A stretch of 20,608 nt of DNA, taken from assembly GCA_037144255.1 (NCBI GenBank), contig JBAWXE010000045.1, forward strand, positions 1 through 20,608. The letters are read 5' to 3'. The position numbers and the translations under genes were made by a program. Below are positions 8,947 to 16,565 of the stretch, in pieces; the first letter of the stretch is position 1; every line of letters begins with the position of its first letter. The notes below the pieces were generated by a model. That model was not told where the DNA came from and ran no database searches. It saw nothing but the letters and a program-made list of their open reading frames with translations. The DNA comes from JBAWXE01 sp037144255 (GTDB taxonomy: Bacteria; Bacteroidota; Bacteroidia; Chitinophagales; Chitinophagaceae).

Positions 8947-9654
8947 TTAATGAGTTTGTTCCTGTAACATATCCAGAAAATCTGCAGATGCAGCTTCCAT
9001 ACGGTTCACATTCTTATTGATCTGTGCATTCAGGTAGTTATGCGCTACGTATGCCAGCAAGCCAATTATAAGACCTACGGCAGATGTTACCATTTTAGTA
9101 TAGATACCACCTGCTATATTTTCTAAAGAGAAACCCTGATGTTGAATATTGAAGAACAAGATGATCATACCGGCAATGGTACCCAAGAAACCGAACATAG
9201 GTGCTATACCTGCGATAGTAGAAAGTATGGAAAGATTTTTTTCTAATTGATATATCTCAAGTTTGCCGGTATTTTCCATAGACTTTTCTATCTGGTCAAT
9301 AGGTTTATTCATTCTACTCAGTCCTTTTTCTATCATACGCGGCACGGGACCTACAGAACTTTTGCACATAGACAAAGCACCTGGCAGATTATTACCCAAC
9401 AGATGTTCGCGAACACGATTCATAAAATTGTGATCTATTGCGCCTGCTTTTCTAATCGTAGTATATCTCTCAACAAATACATATACTAATATGATGGAAC
9501 ATATCAGCAATGGTATCATTAATATTCCACCTTCCTTCAGCAGATAGAACAAAGATATTTTTTCGGGTGCAGCAGTAGCTACAGTTGCAGTAGTGTCGGT
9601 TACTGCTTTTGTGGCTTTATCTACCTGAAGTAACAATACGGATAATAATGACAT
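8947..9654 (-). CDS. exbB: MotA/TolQ/ExbB proton-channel family protein
   Basis: A 235-aa inner-membrane protein. Three transmembrane segments lie at about 44-62, 143-169 and 188-206, with a large cytoplasmic loop between the first two, as in ExbB/TolQ. The hallmark GTIAGM in TM2 and TSAVGLIIG in TM3 are present. The N-terminus has an extra hydrophobic stretch followed by a Thr/Ala-rich segment (KAVTDTTATVATAAP), typical of Bacteroidota ExbB. The ATG at 9654 is preferred; the longer frame to 9678 begins with TTG inside an upstream palindrome. It is the first gene of an exbB-exbD pair. A palindrome overlapping a -7-like box lies just upstream, so regulation at this site is plausible. Confidence 0.9.
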   Translation of the reverse strand: MSLLSVLLLQVDKATKAVTDTTATVATAAPEKISLFYLLKEGGILMIPLLICSIILVYVFVERYTTIRKAGAIDHNFMNRVREHLLGNNLPGALSMCKSSVGPVPRMIEKGLSRMNKPIDQIEKSMENTGKLEIYQLEKNLSILSTIAGIAPMFGFLGTIAGMIILFFNIQHQGFSLENIAGGIYTKMVTSAVGLIIGLLAYVAHNYLNAQINKNVNRMEAASADFLDMLQEQTH

Positions 9655-9662
9655 GAATATCA

Positions 9663-9683
9663 ATTTGCTTGTAAGCAAATGTA
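9663..9683 (-). promoter_or_regulatory. Palindrome overlapping a -7-like box upstream of exbB
   Basis: ATTTGCTT-GT-AAGCAAAT (9663-9680) is an 8-bp inverted repeat with a 2-bp centre, ending 9 bp before the exbB ATG. On the minus strand its left half overlaps TACATTTG (9676-9683), a full TAnnTTTG match. A repressor bound here would cover the promoter. A matching -33 TTG is not clear. Confidence 0.4.
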
Positions 9684-9719
9684 ATAATTAGGAAACTTAA
9701 AACGAGGTTAAAATAAAAA

Positions 9720-9746
9720 TGCCGAAATACTGGTAGTATTCCGGCA
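9720..9746 (-). terminator. Intrinsic terminator after the SlyD-like gene
   Basis: 11-bp stem with one mismatch (TGCCGAAATAC, 9720-9730, with GTATTCCGGCA, 9736-9746) and a 5-nt loop, followed on the minus strand by a T-rich stretch. It separates the SlyD-like gene from exbB, so exbB needs its own promoter. Confidence 0.7.
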
Positions 9747-9767
9747 AATTATGATAATAAATAATGC

Positions 9768-10196
9768 TTATCCTATCGAAACGAGTTCAATTTCAAATAT
9801 CAGATTCTCACCTGAAAGTGGGGGATTGGCATCCAGTATCACTACTTCGTCCATTACTTCTGCAATAACTACAGGAAATACATTACCCATGTTGTCACTC
9901 ATATGCAGTTCCATTCCTATTACAGGTTGCATATCAGCAGGAAACTCAGACAATGGATATTCCATCATCATTTCTTCGCTGCGCTCTCCATATGCCTGGT
10001 CTACAGGTATATTCACTGTGATCTTGTCTCCTGGTTTCATGTTGATCACCGCATCATCAAAGCCTTTTATCACTTGGCCATTACCTACAGTGAACTCTAA
10101 TGGTTCGCGACCTTCTGAGCTATCAAAAGTTGAACCGTCTGTAAGTTTACCATGATAATGCACACGCACGGTGTCGCCATTTTTTACTTGTTGCAT
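9768..10196 (-). CDS. SlyD-like FKBP-type peptidyl-prolyl cis-trans isomerase
   Basis: A 142-aa cytoplasmic FKBP of the SlyD type, which speeds proline isomerisation and has a chaperone flap. The first 68 residues hold the FKBP half (VRVHYHGKLTDGSTFDSS, GNGQVIKGFDDAV, MKPGDKITVNIP, YGER). The inserted flap follows (about 69-125), and the C-terminal strand returns with DANPPLSGENLIFEIELVSI. The last motif is normally DxNHPLAG in SlyD; here His is replaced by Pro, which may affect catalysis. The metal-binding His/Cys-rich tail of E. coli SlyD is absent, as in many Bacteroidota. It is a single-gene unit with its own terminator. Confidence 0.9.
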   Translation of the reverse strand: MQQVKNGDTVRVHYHGKLTDGSTFDSSEGREPLEFTVGNGQVIKGFDDAVINMKPGDKITVNIPVDQAYGERSEEMMMEYPLSEFPADMQPVIGMELHMSDNMGNVFPVVIAEVMDEVVILDANPPLSGENLIFEIELVSIG

Positions 10197-10261
10197 GACA
10201 AATGTTTTATTTGTTTCTATAATGTGCGCAAGTTAGAGAGATAATATCAAAAACACAGGAT

Positions 10262-10269
10262 TATCTTTG
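10262..10269 (+). promoter_or_regulatory. Candidate -7 box for the namZ-like gene
   Basis: TATCTTTG is a full match to the Bacteroidota TAnnTTTG element, 18 bp before the ATG. No clear TTG is found 19 bp upstream. Confidence 0.4.
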
Positions 10270-10287
10270 AGGAAATTTTAAGATAAT

Positions 10288-11514
10288 ATGAAGCCCTTGT
10301 TATTATTTAGTTGCCTGTGTTTATCTCTGATAGTGGGTGCTACCCCCCTTATACCTCAGGACACATCACATGCAAAACAAGTTAACTATGATACTCTGCC
10401 TGTTATGACAGGAGCAGATCAATTAGAAACCTATTTACCCCTTTTAAAAGGTAAAAAAGTAGCCTTGATCGTCAACCAAACATCTATTGTGGGCAACTAC
10501 CATACATTGTTAGATACCTTACTGCATCGCAAAGTAATTATCAAAAAGGTATTCGTACCCGAACATGGCCTGCGTGGTATGGAAGATGCAGGAGCCACAA
10601 TAAAAAACGGCAAAGATAAAGCTACTGGTATAGATGTATTTTCTCTCTATGGTAAAAACAAAAAGCCATCTAAAGAGCAATTATCAAATGTTGATGTATT
10701 GATTTACGATCTGCAGGATGTAGGAGCTCGTTTCTATACTTATATATCTACACTGCAATATGCTATGGAAGCATGTGCCGAGTTTGGAAAGGAGCTGTTG
10801 ATATTAGACCGACCAAATCCTAATGGCTTCTATATTGATGGCCCAGTGTTAGATACTTCTCTTCGTTCTTTTGTAGGTATGCAACCTATACCTATAGTAT
10901 ATGCAATGACAGCGGGTGAATACGCGCAAATGTTGAAAGGTGAAAAATGGTTCCCGGGTGCTGAAAAATTGAAACTTAATGTGATACCATGTGTAAATTA
11001 TGATCATAGTATCAGATATCATTTACCTGTACAGCCTTCTCCTAATCTTAAAACCATGACCGCTGTTTATTTATATCCTTCTTTGTGTTTGTTCGAAGGC
11101 ACAGTAGTAAGTGTAGGGCGGGGTACAGATGTACCTTTTCAGGTATGGGGACACCCTGATTTTTATGGGCATGGCTTTTATAATTTCTTGCCTAAATCAG
11201 TACCGGGTGCAGAAAGCCCATTACATATGAACCGAACTTGCTATGGGCAGGTAGCCGCTATGGATTCATCTGAAGCCTCATTCATTTTAAAGAACAAGGT
11301 CCGTACTTTCTGGCTTAGCAGAGGTTATGAATGGTATCCTTATAAAGAGAAATATTTCAATAGTTTCTTCGAAAAACTATGTGGTAATAAGGAACTACGT
11401 GAGCAAATAGAAAAAGGAGTTTCGGAAGAAGACATACGTAAAGGATGGCAAAAGGATCTCAATAATTTCAAACAGATTCGTAAGAAATATCTACTTTATA
11501 AAGACTTTGAATAG
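10288..11514 (+). CDS. namZ: DUF1343/NamZ-family exo-beta-N-acetylmuramidase, exported
   Basis: A 408-aa protein with a signal peptide (about residues 1-18, MKPLLLFSCLCLSLIVGA) followed by the DUF1343 fold (glycoside hydrolase family GH171). NamZ enzymes remove terminal N-acetylmuramic acid from the non-reducing end of peptidoglycan fragments during cell-wall recycling or scavenging. Visible family motifs are FVPEHGLRG (89-97, with Glu92 a likely catalytic acid), YDLQDVGARFYTYI, LDRPNPNG, QPSPNLKT and FEGTVVSVGRGTD. Length is normal and no residue of these motifs looks lost. It is a monocistronic unit between a -7 box at 10262 and a shared terminator. The neighbouring genes are not cell-wall recycling enzymes. 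The symbol is transferred from the family; substrate was not tested. Confidence 0.9.
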   Translation: MKPLLLFSCLCLSLIVGATPLIPQDTSHAKQVNYDTLPVMTGADQLETYLPLLKGKKVALIVNQTSIVGNYHTLLDTLLHRKVIIKKVFVPEHGLRGMEDAGATIKNGKDKATGIDVFSLYGKNKKPSKEQLSNVDVLIYDLQDVGARFYTYISTLQYAMEACAEFGKELLILDRPNPNGFYIDGPVLDTSLRSFVGMQPIPIVYAMTAGEYAQMLKGEKWFPGAEKLKLNVIPCVNYDHSIRYHLPVQPSPNLKTMTAVYLYPSLCLFEGTVVSVGRGTDVPFQVWGHPDFYGHGFYNFLPKSVPGAESPLHMNRTCYGQVAAMDSSEASFILKNKVRTFWLSRGYEWYPYKEKYFNSFFEKLCGNKELREQIEKGVSEEDIRKGWQKDLNNFKQIRKKYLLYKDFE

Positions 11515-11536
11515 TTTCAACTCCAAATATTGACAT

Positions 11537-11567
11537 AAAAAAGCTCCACAAGTTGTGGAGCTTTTTT
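11537..11567. terminator. Bidirectional terminator between convergent namZ and kynA
   Basis: AGCTCCAC / GTGGAGCT with loop AAGTT, flanked by A6 on the left and T6 on the right. It serves both strands, 20-25 bp from each stop codon. Confidence 0.92.
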
Positions 11568-11587
11568 AATAAGCCAATTTGAGGCTA

Positions 11588-12625
11588 TTAATTATAACTG
11601 AGATCCTTCACTAATCTTGCCGGAAGTGTTGGCAATAAATGTCTTGGTAATAAGAAAGATGTCAATTCTGCCACTTCTTTAAATACATAATGGCTATCAG
11701 CTGCTGCTTTCAGGTAATCAGCTCCTGAACTGCCGCCGGTACCTACACGCTTGCCTATAGTACGTTGTACCATATGTATATGTCTGTGTCTCCACATAGA
11801 CAGCAATTCATCTATTTCCAATAAAGTACTTAATAATTCATATGGCAGGTGAAATAATGGATAATCACGATACAGCATAATGAACAGAGCGTTTCTGCTT
11901 GCATCAGACGATAGTTTGCGATCTTCTGGATAATTAGCATCATCCATAAAGATCATATCGAAACTACGAAGGTTAGCTTTTTCCATTTCAGATAGGCTAT
12001 CATCATAAGCAGATCGGTACTGTTTCCAGAATTGGTTACTATCTTTATCATTCTCTCCCCAATAGTTCTTATCCTTAATAAAAGGCATGCGTTCCAGCCA
12101 ATTATTAATAAGTACCAATAATGATACATTTGATTCTGCATCCTTTACTCTGTTTATATCCTGGGGGTTGAGCTGAGATAAATAATAACTTTTCCCATGT
12201 CTTTGCTCATAAGCCAAACCTAAAGAAGCCTCTATCATTTTGAATTGTATGCTCTGGAATCCGGATGCAGGGCGTAGCAGATCACGAAAATCCAAAAAAT
12301 CCAATGGAGTCATGGTTTCAATCACAGTGATTTGATTCACAGCTATTTCTAATATCCTGCATATACGTTTCAGTCTATGTACAGAATTATATATATCAGG
12401 TGCACTGTTTTGAATATTAGGTTGTTTGAAAATATCTCTGATAATATCTAATTCATGCAATATCTGTTTGAACCATAATTCATAGGTTTGATGAATGATG
12501 ATGAATAACATCTCATCATCTGCACGTATTCCTTCTTTACCACTTTCAGGTGTTTGTGCATTTAGTATTTTATCCAGCTGTAAATATTCACTATAATATA
12601 CCGGAGCACGTTCTTTTTTTTCCAT
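11588..12625 (-). CDS. kynA: Tryptophan 2,3-dioxygenase
   Basis: A 345-aa haem enzyme that opens the indole ring of L-tryptophan to N-formylkynurenine, the first step of the kynurenine pathway. Family blocks are present in order: YSEYLQLDKILNAQ, then IHQTYELWFKQILHELD (about residues 44-60, with the substrate-site His45), DFLDFRDLLRPASGFQS, and MWRHRHIHMVQRTIGKRVGTGGSSG. In the last block the His of the WRxRH motif (about residue 280) is the predicted haem ligand, and GTGGSSG is the conserved loop. The ATG at 12625 begins MEKKERAPVYYSEYL, a typical start. No other kynurenine-pathway gene is adjacent. A divergent gene begins 138 bp away across a region with a 10-bp inverted repeat. Confidence 0.97.
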   Translation of the reverse strand: MEKKERAPVYYSEYLQLDKILNAQTPESGKEGIRADDEMLFIIIHQTYELWFKQILHELDIIRDIFKQPNIQNSAPDIYNSVHRLKRICRILEIAVNQITVIETMTPLDFLDFRDLLRPASGFQSIQFKMIEASLGLAYEQRHGKSYYLSQLNPQDINRVKDAESNVSLLVLINNWLERMPFIKDKNYWGENDKDSNQFWKQYRSAYDDSLSEMEKANLRSFDMIFMDDANYPEDRKLSSDASRNALFIMLYRDYPLFHLPYELLSTLLEIDELLSMWRHRHIHMVQRTIGKRVGTGGSSGADYLKAAADSHYVFKEVAELTSFLLPRHLLPTLPARLVKDLSYN

Positions 12626-12696
12626 GGCGTTAAATTACTAAATGTATTTGGGAGCCTAAAATGAAAATTATTTGATACGTTATTAATATTCATACG

Positions 12697-12719
12697 AAAA
12701 TATGCTTTCAGCATATTTT
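12697..12719. promoter_or_regulatory. Inverted repeat in the divergent kynA / DMP19-like intergenic region
   Basis: AAAATATGCT-TTC-AGCATATTTT, a perfect 10-bp inverted repeat with a 3-bp centre. It is located 72 bp from the kynA start and 45 bp from the divergent start. No gene ends here, so it is more likely an operator than a terminator. Confidence 0.4.
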
Positions 12720-12763
12720 AGCAAAATATTGCATTATTTTTACGGTATACATAGCCAACAAAT

Positions 12764-13267
12764 ATGCCCAGTAAATTCTTACCATATATAGATGATCAAT
12801 TATTACAGTCTAAGATCGGTGATGATGAGCAGATCATTGAATTGCTGGTGGAGCCCTTGCATGAAGAATTGTATAAAAGACAATCATTTGATTTTTTGGA
12901 TGAGCTCTCTGATGGGCAACAACTCATGTTGTCTTTTGATTATGTAAGGAATCAGGTGTTGCAAGGTGGTTTTATACAATTGATACAAAATGGTTATTTA
13001 GGACTTTTACCATCTATGCCCGAATGGTTACAAATGGTGGATGCTCCGGAAATGGCAAAAGTAATAGATGATGTATTGAAGGTATATGTGCTCAATATTG
13101 ATCAGCTGGATAAGGAAACTACTGTAGAGGAATTTGCAAGATTGTATGATGAGTTCAAAGAGTTTGAAATATTAGAAGCTACATTTAATTCTATATATCA
13201 AAACACATTGCATGCTATTACACAATATACATTGTCTCATTTATCTGATTTTTGCATTCAAAAATAG
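12764..13267 (+). CDS. DMP19/DUF4375-family protein
   Basis: A 167-aa, mostly helical, acidic protein without signal peptide or membrane segment. The central part (LSDGQQLMLSFDYVRNQVLQGGFIQLIQNGYLGLL, about residues 47-83) matches the pattern of the DMP19-like (DUF4375) family, where a D-x-x-x-x-x-LQGGFxQ(F/L)IxN core is typical. DMP19 of Neisseria mimics DNA; what the wider family does is not established. It is divergent from kynA, and an inverted repeat at 13351-13380 could end its transcript. Assignment rests on one motif and on size. Confidence 0.6.
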   Translation: MPSKFLPYIDDQLLQSKIGDDEQIIELLVEPLHEELYKRQSFDFLDELSDGQQLMLSFDYVRNQVLQGGFIQLIQNGYLGLLPSMPEWLQMVDAPEMAKVIDDVLKVYVLNIDQLDKETTVEEFARLYDEFKEFEILEATFNSIYQNTLHAITQYTLSHLSDFCIQK

Positions 13268-13350
13268 TTTGAATTCAAATGTCTTTTAATTGTTGTATTT
13301 TATTGAAAATCAATTATTTACACTATTTTTATTTTTTATTAATTTTAATT

Positions 13351-13380
13351 AAATTTTCACTATTAATGTAGTGAAAATTT
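13351..13380. terminator. Perfect AT-rich inverted repeat, possible terminator
   Basis: AAATTTTCACTA-TTAATG-TAGTGAAAATTT, a perfect 12-bp stem with a 6-nt loop, 84 bp after the DMP19-like stop and 80 bp before the ABC-F promoter. The stem is AT-rich and the downstream T-run is weak (TTTGCTTTTG), so an operator is also possible. Confidence 0.4.
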
Positions 13381-13460
13381 GCTTTTGTAAATTGGTTAGT
13401 CCCATCAAAATACATCCAAATATTTTATAGTAGCTTAACGCAATTCAATATTATTTATTA

Positions 13461-13490
13461 TTGAAAACAAAGTACTATTCTTTACCTTTG
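13461..13490 (+). promoter_or_regulatory. Consensus Bacteroidota promoter of the ABC-F gene
   Basis: TTG at 13461-13463, a 19-bp spacer, then TACCTTTG (TAnnTTTG) at 13483-13490. This matches the primary sigma-factor consensus exactly in both elements and in spacing. Predicted leader is about 35-40 nt before the ATG at 13534. Confidence 0.85.
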
Positions 13491-13533
13491 CAGCTCTTAA
13501 TAAGGATCATGTTTACCTTTTGAATTTATATAA

Positions 13534-15165
13534 ATGATTTCAATTTCTAATTTATCGCTTCGTTATGGTAAGCGTGTGTTGTTTGAGGATGTGAACATTC
13601 GTTTCACAGAGGGCAATTGTTATGGTATTATTGGTGCAAATGGCGCCGGAAAATCTACTTTTTTAAAGATCATATCCGGAGAGATAGATCCTACTACAGG
13701 TAGAGTAGAGATATCTAAAGATCAGCGCATGAGTGTGCTGAAACAAAATCACTACGAATTTGACGAAATCCCTGTACTGGAAACAGTAATACGTGGTAAT
13801 AATAAATTATTTGATGTAATGCGTGCCAAAGATGCATTATATGCCAAAGAAGATTTTACTGAAGAAGATGGTATAAAAGCAGGAGAATTGGAAGGATTGT
13901 TTGCAGAAATGGATGGATGGAATGCCGAAAGTGATGCGGCTACTTTGCTGAGCAATTTAGGTATTAAGGAAGATGTACATAACAAACTACTGAAAGAACT
14001 GGATGGTAATCAGAAAGTAAGGGTCTTATTAGCTCAAGCGCTATATGGTAATCCTGATATCCTGTTATTAGATGAGCCTACCAATGACTTGGATCTGGAA
14101 ACGGTGAGTTGGTTAGAGAATTTCCTGGCAGATTATGATAAGATCGTATTAGTAGTTTCACACGATCGTCACTTCCTGGATACGGTGTGTACCCATGTGG
14201 CAGATATAGATTTTGGTAAGATAACTACCTATACAGGTAACTACTCATTCTGGTACGAATCCAGCCAGTTGTTATTGAAGCAACGTAGTGAATCGAACCG
14301 TAAAGCTGAGGATAAGATCAAAGAATTGCAAGACTTTATCGCACGTTTCTCTGCAAATGCATCTAAATCTAAGCAAGCAACTAGTCGTAAGAAAGCATTA
14401 GATAAAATTAAATTAGAGGATATGACAGCCTCTAATCGTAAGTATCCAGCTATCCTTTTCAACAATCAGGTGCGTGAAGCTGGAGACCAGATATTAGAAG
14501 TAAAAAACTTAAGTAAAAGTATTAATGGGGAAGTAATGTTCAAAGACATTAGCTTCGACTTAAAGCGTGGACAAAAAGTTTATGTAATATCAGATAGTGG
14601 ATTGACAACCAGTCAGTTCTACAAAATATTAGCAGGAGAAGATACAGCTTTTGAAGGTATGTATAAATGGGGTGTTACAGTAACGCCAACATATTTACCA
14701 TCGGATAATAGTAGTTATTTTGAGGCTAAAGATCTGAACCTTATTGACTGGCTTCGTCAGTATTCTGAGGAAAAGGACGAAACCTTTATTCGTGGTTTCT
14801 TGGGTCGTATGTTATTCTCCGGAGAAGAAACATTAAAGAAATGTACGGTATTAAGTGGGGGAGAGAAGATGCGTTGTATGCTGAGTAGAATGATGATGTT
14901 AAAAGGCAATGTGTTGCTTTTTGACGAACCTACCAACCACTTGGATCTGGAAAGTATTACTGCCCTGAATAATGGTATGAAGGACTTTAAGGGTACCATA
15001 CTTTTCACCACACGAGATCATGAGTTGGCACAAACTGTAGCTAATCGTATACTGGAAATAACACCTAATGGACTGATAGACCGTGAAATGTCATTTGATG
15101 AGTATATGACAGATGCCAGAGTTAAAGCCCTGCGTGCAGAAATGTACGGTGTGCCTGTAGCGTAA
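13534..15165 (+). CDS. ABC-F family ATPase, YbiT-like, with one degenerate ATP site
   Basis: A 543-aa soluble protein with two ABC ATPase domains joined by a charged linker (about 238-300, SANASKSKQATSRKK) and no membrane segments. ABC-F proteins act on ribosomes, entering the E-site to relieve stalls or adjust translation; the linker sequence fits the YbiT branch. Domain 1 has Walker A GANGAGKST (34-42), Walker B DEPTND (180-185) and SHDR switch (209-212), but its signature is LDGNQ (156-160). Domain 2 has signature LSGGE (440-444) and Walker B DEPTNH (464-469). Its Walker A region reads VISDSGLTT (351-359) without the GK(S/T), and the His switch is TTRDH (492-496). Site 1 is therefore intact and site 2 eroded. 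A strong promoter precedes it and a terminator follows it. Confidence 0.93.
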   Translation: MISISNLSLRYGKRVLFEDVNIRFTEGNCYGIIGANGAGKSTFLKIISGEIDPTTGRVEISKDQRMSVLKQNHYEFDEIPVLETVIRGNNKLFDVMRAKDALYAKEDFTEEDGIKAGELEGLFAEMDGWNAESDAATLLSNLGIKEDVHNKLLKELDGNQKVRVLLAQALYGNPDILLLDEPTNDLDLETVSWLENFLADYDKIVLVVSHDRHFLDTVCTHVADIDFGKITTYTGNYSFWYESSQLLLKQRSESNRKAEDKIKELQDFIARFSANASKSKQATSRKKALDKIKLEDMTASNRKYPAILFNNQVREAGDQILEVKNLSKSINGEVMFKDISFDLKRGQKVYVISDSGLTTSQFYKILAGEDTAFEGMYKWGVTVTPTYLPSDNSSYFEAKDLNLIDWLRQYSEEKDETFIRGFLGRMLFSGEETLKKCTVLSGGEKMRCMLSRMMMLKGNVLLFDEPTNHLDLESITALNNGMKDFKGTILFTTRDHELAQTVANRILEITPNGLIDREMSFDEYMTDARVKALRAEMYGVPVA

Positions 15166-15180
15166 GTATATTATTATTAT

Positions 15181-15224
15181 AAGTAATGGCTATTTGTTTA
15201 AATAACAAATAGCCATTACTTTTT
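15181..15224 (+). terminator. Intrinsic terminator of the ABC-F gene
   Basis: Perfect 18-bp stem (15181-15198 with 15204-15221, loop TAAAT) followed by Ts, 15 bp after the ABC-F stop. Its right edge overlaps the stop codon of the convergent lipoprotein gene at 15223. Confidence 0.92.
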
Positions 15225-15729
15225 ACTGAGCACCAATGAATACCCATGAGTGTCCATATAGAGCTCCATCTTCCTCGTGTATGGTTAGGCTATCTTTATT
15301 ATGTGGAAATGCAAATAATATACTATAATGTCTATGACTTTGTGTGCAACTATCATTTCTTAATGAAAAGTAATAGTTAGTTGTACCAAAATCGTCTGGT
15401 AGAAACCCGGGACTATATAAAATAATGGAGTCACTTGTAATAAACTGAACACGAATGGTATAGTTATACAGTGTATCATATCTTTCGAATATTGGTGACC
15501 CATCCTCTTCATTATATGAATGGAATATAGATGTGCCAGTGTATAGGTGAAGTACTGATGTATCAGTAGTAGGTGGATGAGGATGTAAATAGCTAGAAGA
15601 TGTTGTGCTACTATCTCCGTGAAATGTTATAGCTGTATGTGTGGGATTATTAACAATGTTATTTGTGGTTATTTTTTGACAGCCATATATACAAATCATA
15701 ACTGATAGGATAGCGATTGCGTATTTCAT
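15223..15729 (-). CDS. Small hypothetical lipoprotein
   Basis: A 168-aa protein I do not recognise. It has a lipoprotein signal peptide (MKYAIAILSVMICIYGC, lipobox Cys17), then a Thr/Ser/His-rich linker (about 20-58) and a C-terminal domain rich in aromatic beta-strand sequence (YNYTIRVQFITSDSIILYSPG, TTNYYFSLRN). Likely surface or periplasmic and membrane-anchored. Its final codons overlap the ABC-F terminator. Coding is supported by the intact signal peptide and low stop density; no function can be given. Confidence 0.7.
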   Translation of the reverse strand: MKYAIAILSVMICIYGCQKITTNNIVNNPTHTAITFHGDSSTTSSSYLHPHPPTTDTSVLHLYTGTSIFHSYNEEDGSPIFERYDTLYNYTIRVQFITSDSIILYSPGFLPDDFGTTNYYFSLRNDSCTQSHRHYSILFAFPHNKDSLTIHEEDGALYGHSWVFIGAQ

Positions 15730-15828
15730 AGCATTATTTTGATATTTAAACGAAATATGCTATTTAATATTGTACGCTGTATAATTAATTATCTACATGA
15801 GATTTTATATCATACATGTTAAGTGGTA

Positions 15829-16494
15829 TTATATATCTGTAGATATTTTTAGTTTTTTGATCCATTTAATAATGGCCAAGGTAATAATAGGAGCTCCTAT
15901 AGCAGTAGGTAGTAGCCATAATATCCATGGAGGATCTATATGTATATTGTTAAGTAGGAATGCAGTACAAGTGGCAATATAGGCACCACCCATAGAGCCA
16001 ATATGTCTAAGCAACCATTTCTTATTACGAGGTAGGAAGTTATCAGCATTATTATACATCTGTATATCGCGACGAGATAAGGAGAACATGATAAGCCCAA
16101 AAACAGATAGTATAGGAACAAAGTATTTATGTTCACTCATCATTATAGTGATAGGCCAAAGGATCATTACGATAGATGTGATAAATGCTATATAGAAAGG
16201 TATTTTATCTTTTATGCCTGGAACATAGGCATGTTTTAATCTCCAATTGTCAATAGATTTTTTTCCGCTATATGTGAGGTAAGTAGAAAATATAGCAATG
16301 GCTAACAGAAATGGGTTCCATTTCATAAGGGTCATACATAGGGCAGAAATACCTATGCCAAACATAGATGTATAATATATCTTACCTGATTGGGTGTGTA
16401 GCTTTCCTCCTTTTTTAGAGAATATAGCAAAAGCTCCTGAGCTTAACGCAGCTATACCTATTAATATATGTATGACAAGAAGGGTTTTATACAT
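15829..16494 (-). CDS. Multi-pass membrane protein, DUF2306-like
   Basis: A 221-aa integral membrane protein with about six to seven hydrophobic helices. The first segment and loop (HILIGIAALSSGAFAIFSKKGGKLHTQSGKIYYTSM) fit the start of DUF2306-type predicted membrane proteins: a helix with His, a Gly/Ala-rich stretch, then a cytoplasmic LHxxxGxIY motif. A later RHIGSMGGAYIAT segment (about 165-177) also carries a His in a helix. Function is unknown; paired His residues in helices might bind a metal or haem, which is speculation. It stands alone between the lipoprotein and ester hydrolase genes on the same strand. Confidence 0.6.
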   Translation of the reverse strand: MYKTLLVIHILIGIAALSSGAFAIFSKKGGKLHTQSGKIYYTSMFGIGISALCMTLMKWNPFLLAIAIFSTYLTYSGKKSIDNWRLKHAYVPGIKDKIPFYIAFITSIVMILWPITIMMSEHKYFVPILSVFGLIMFSLSRRDIQMYNNADNFLPRNKKWLLRHIGSMGGAYIATCTAFLLNNIHIDPPWILWLLPTAIGAPIITLAIIKWIKKLKISTDI

Positions 16495-16565
16495 AAGGAT
16501 GTTTAGTATAAAGTAATACTTTCTATTTGTTTATATAAATTAATGATAACCAATTTATAGTGTTG

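Noticed and set aside
11588..13267. Kynurenine-pathway cluster around kynA
   Set aside because: The neighbours (NamZ-like and DMP19-like) are unrelated to tryptophan breakdown; kynA stands alone.
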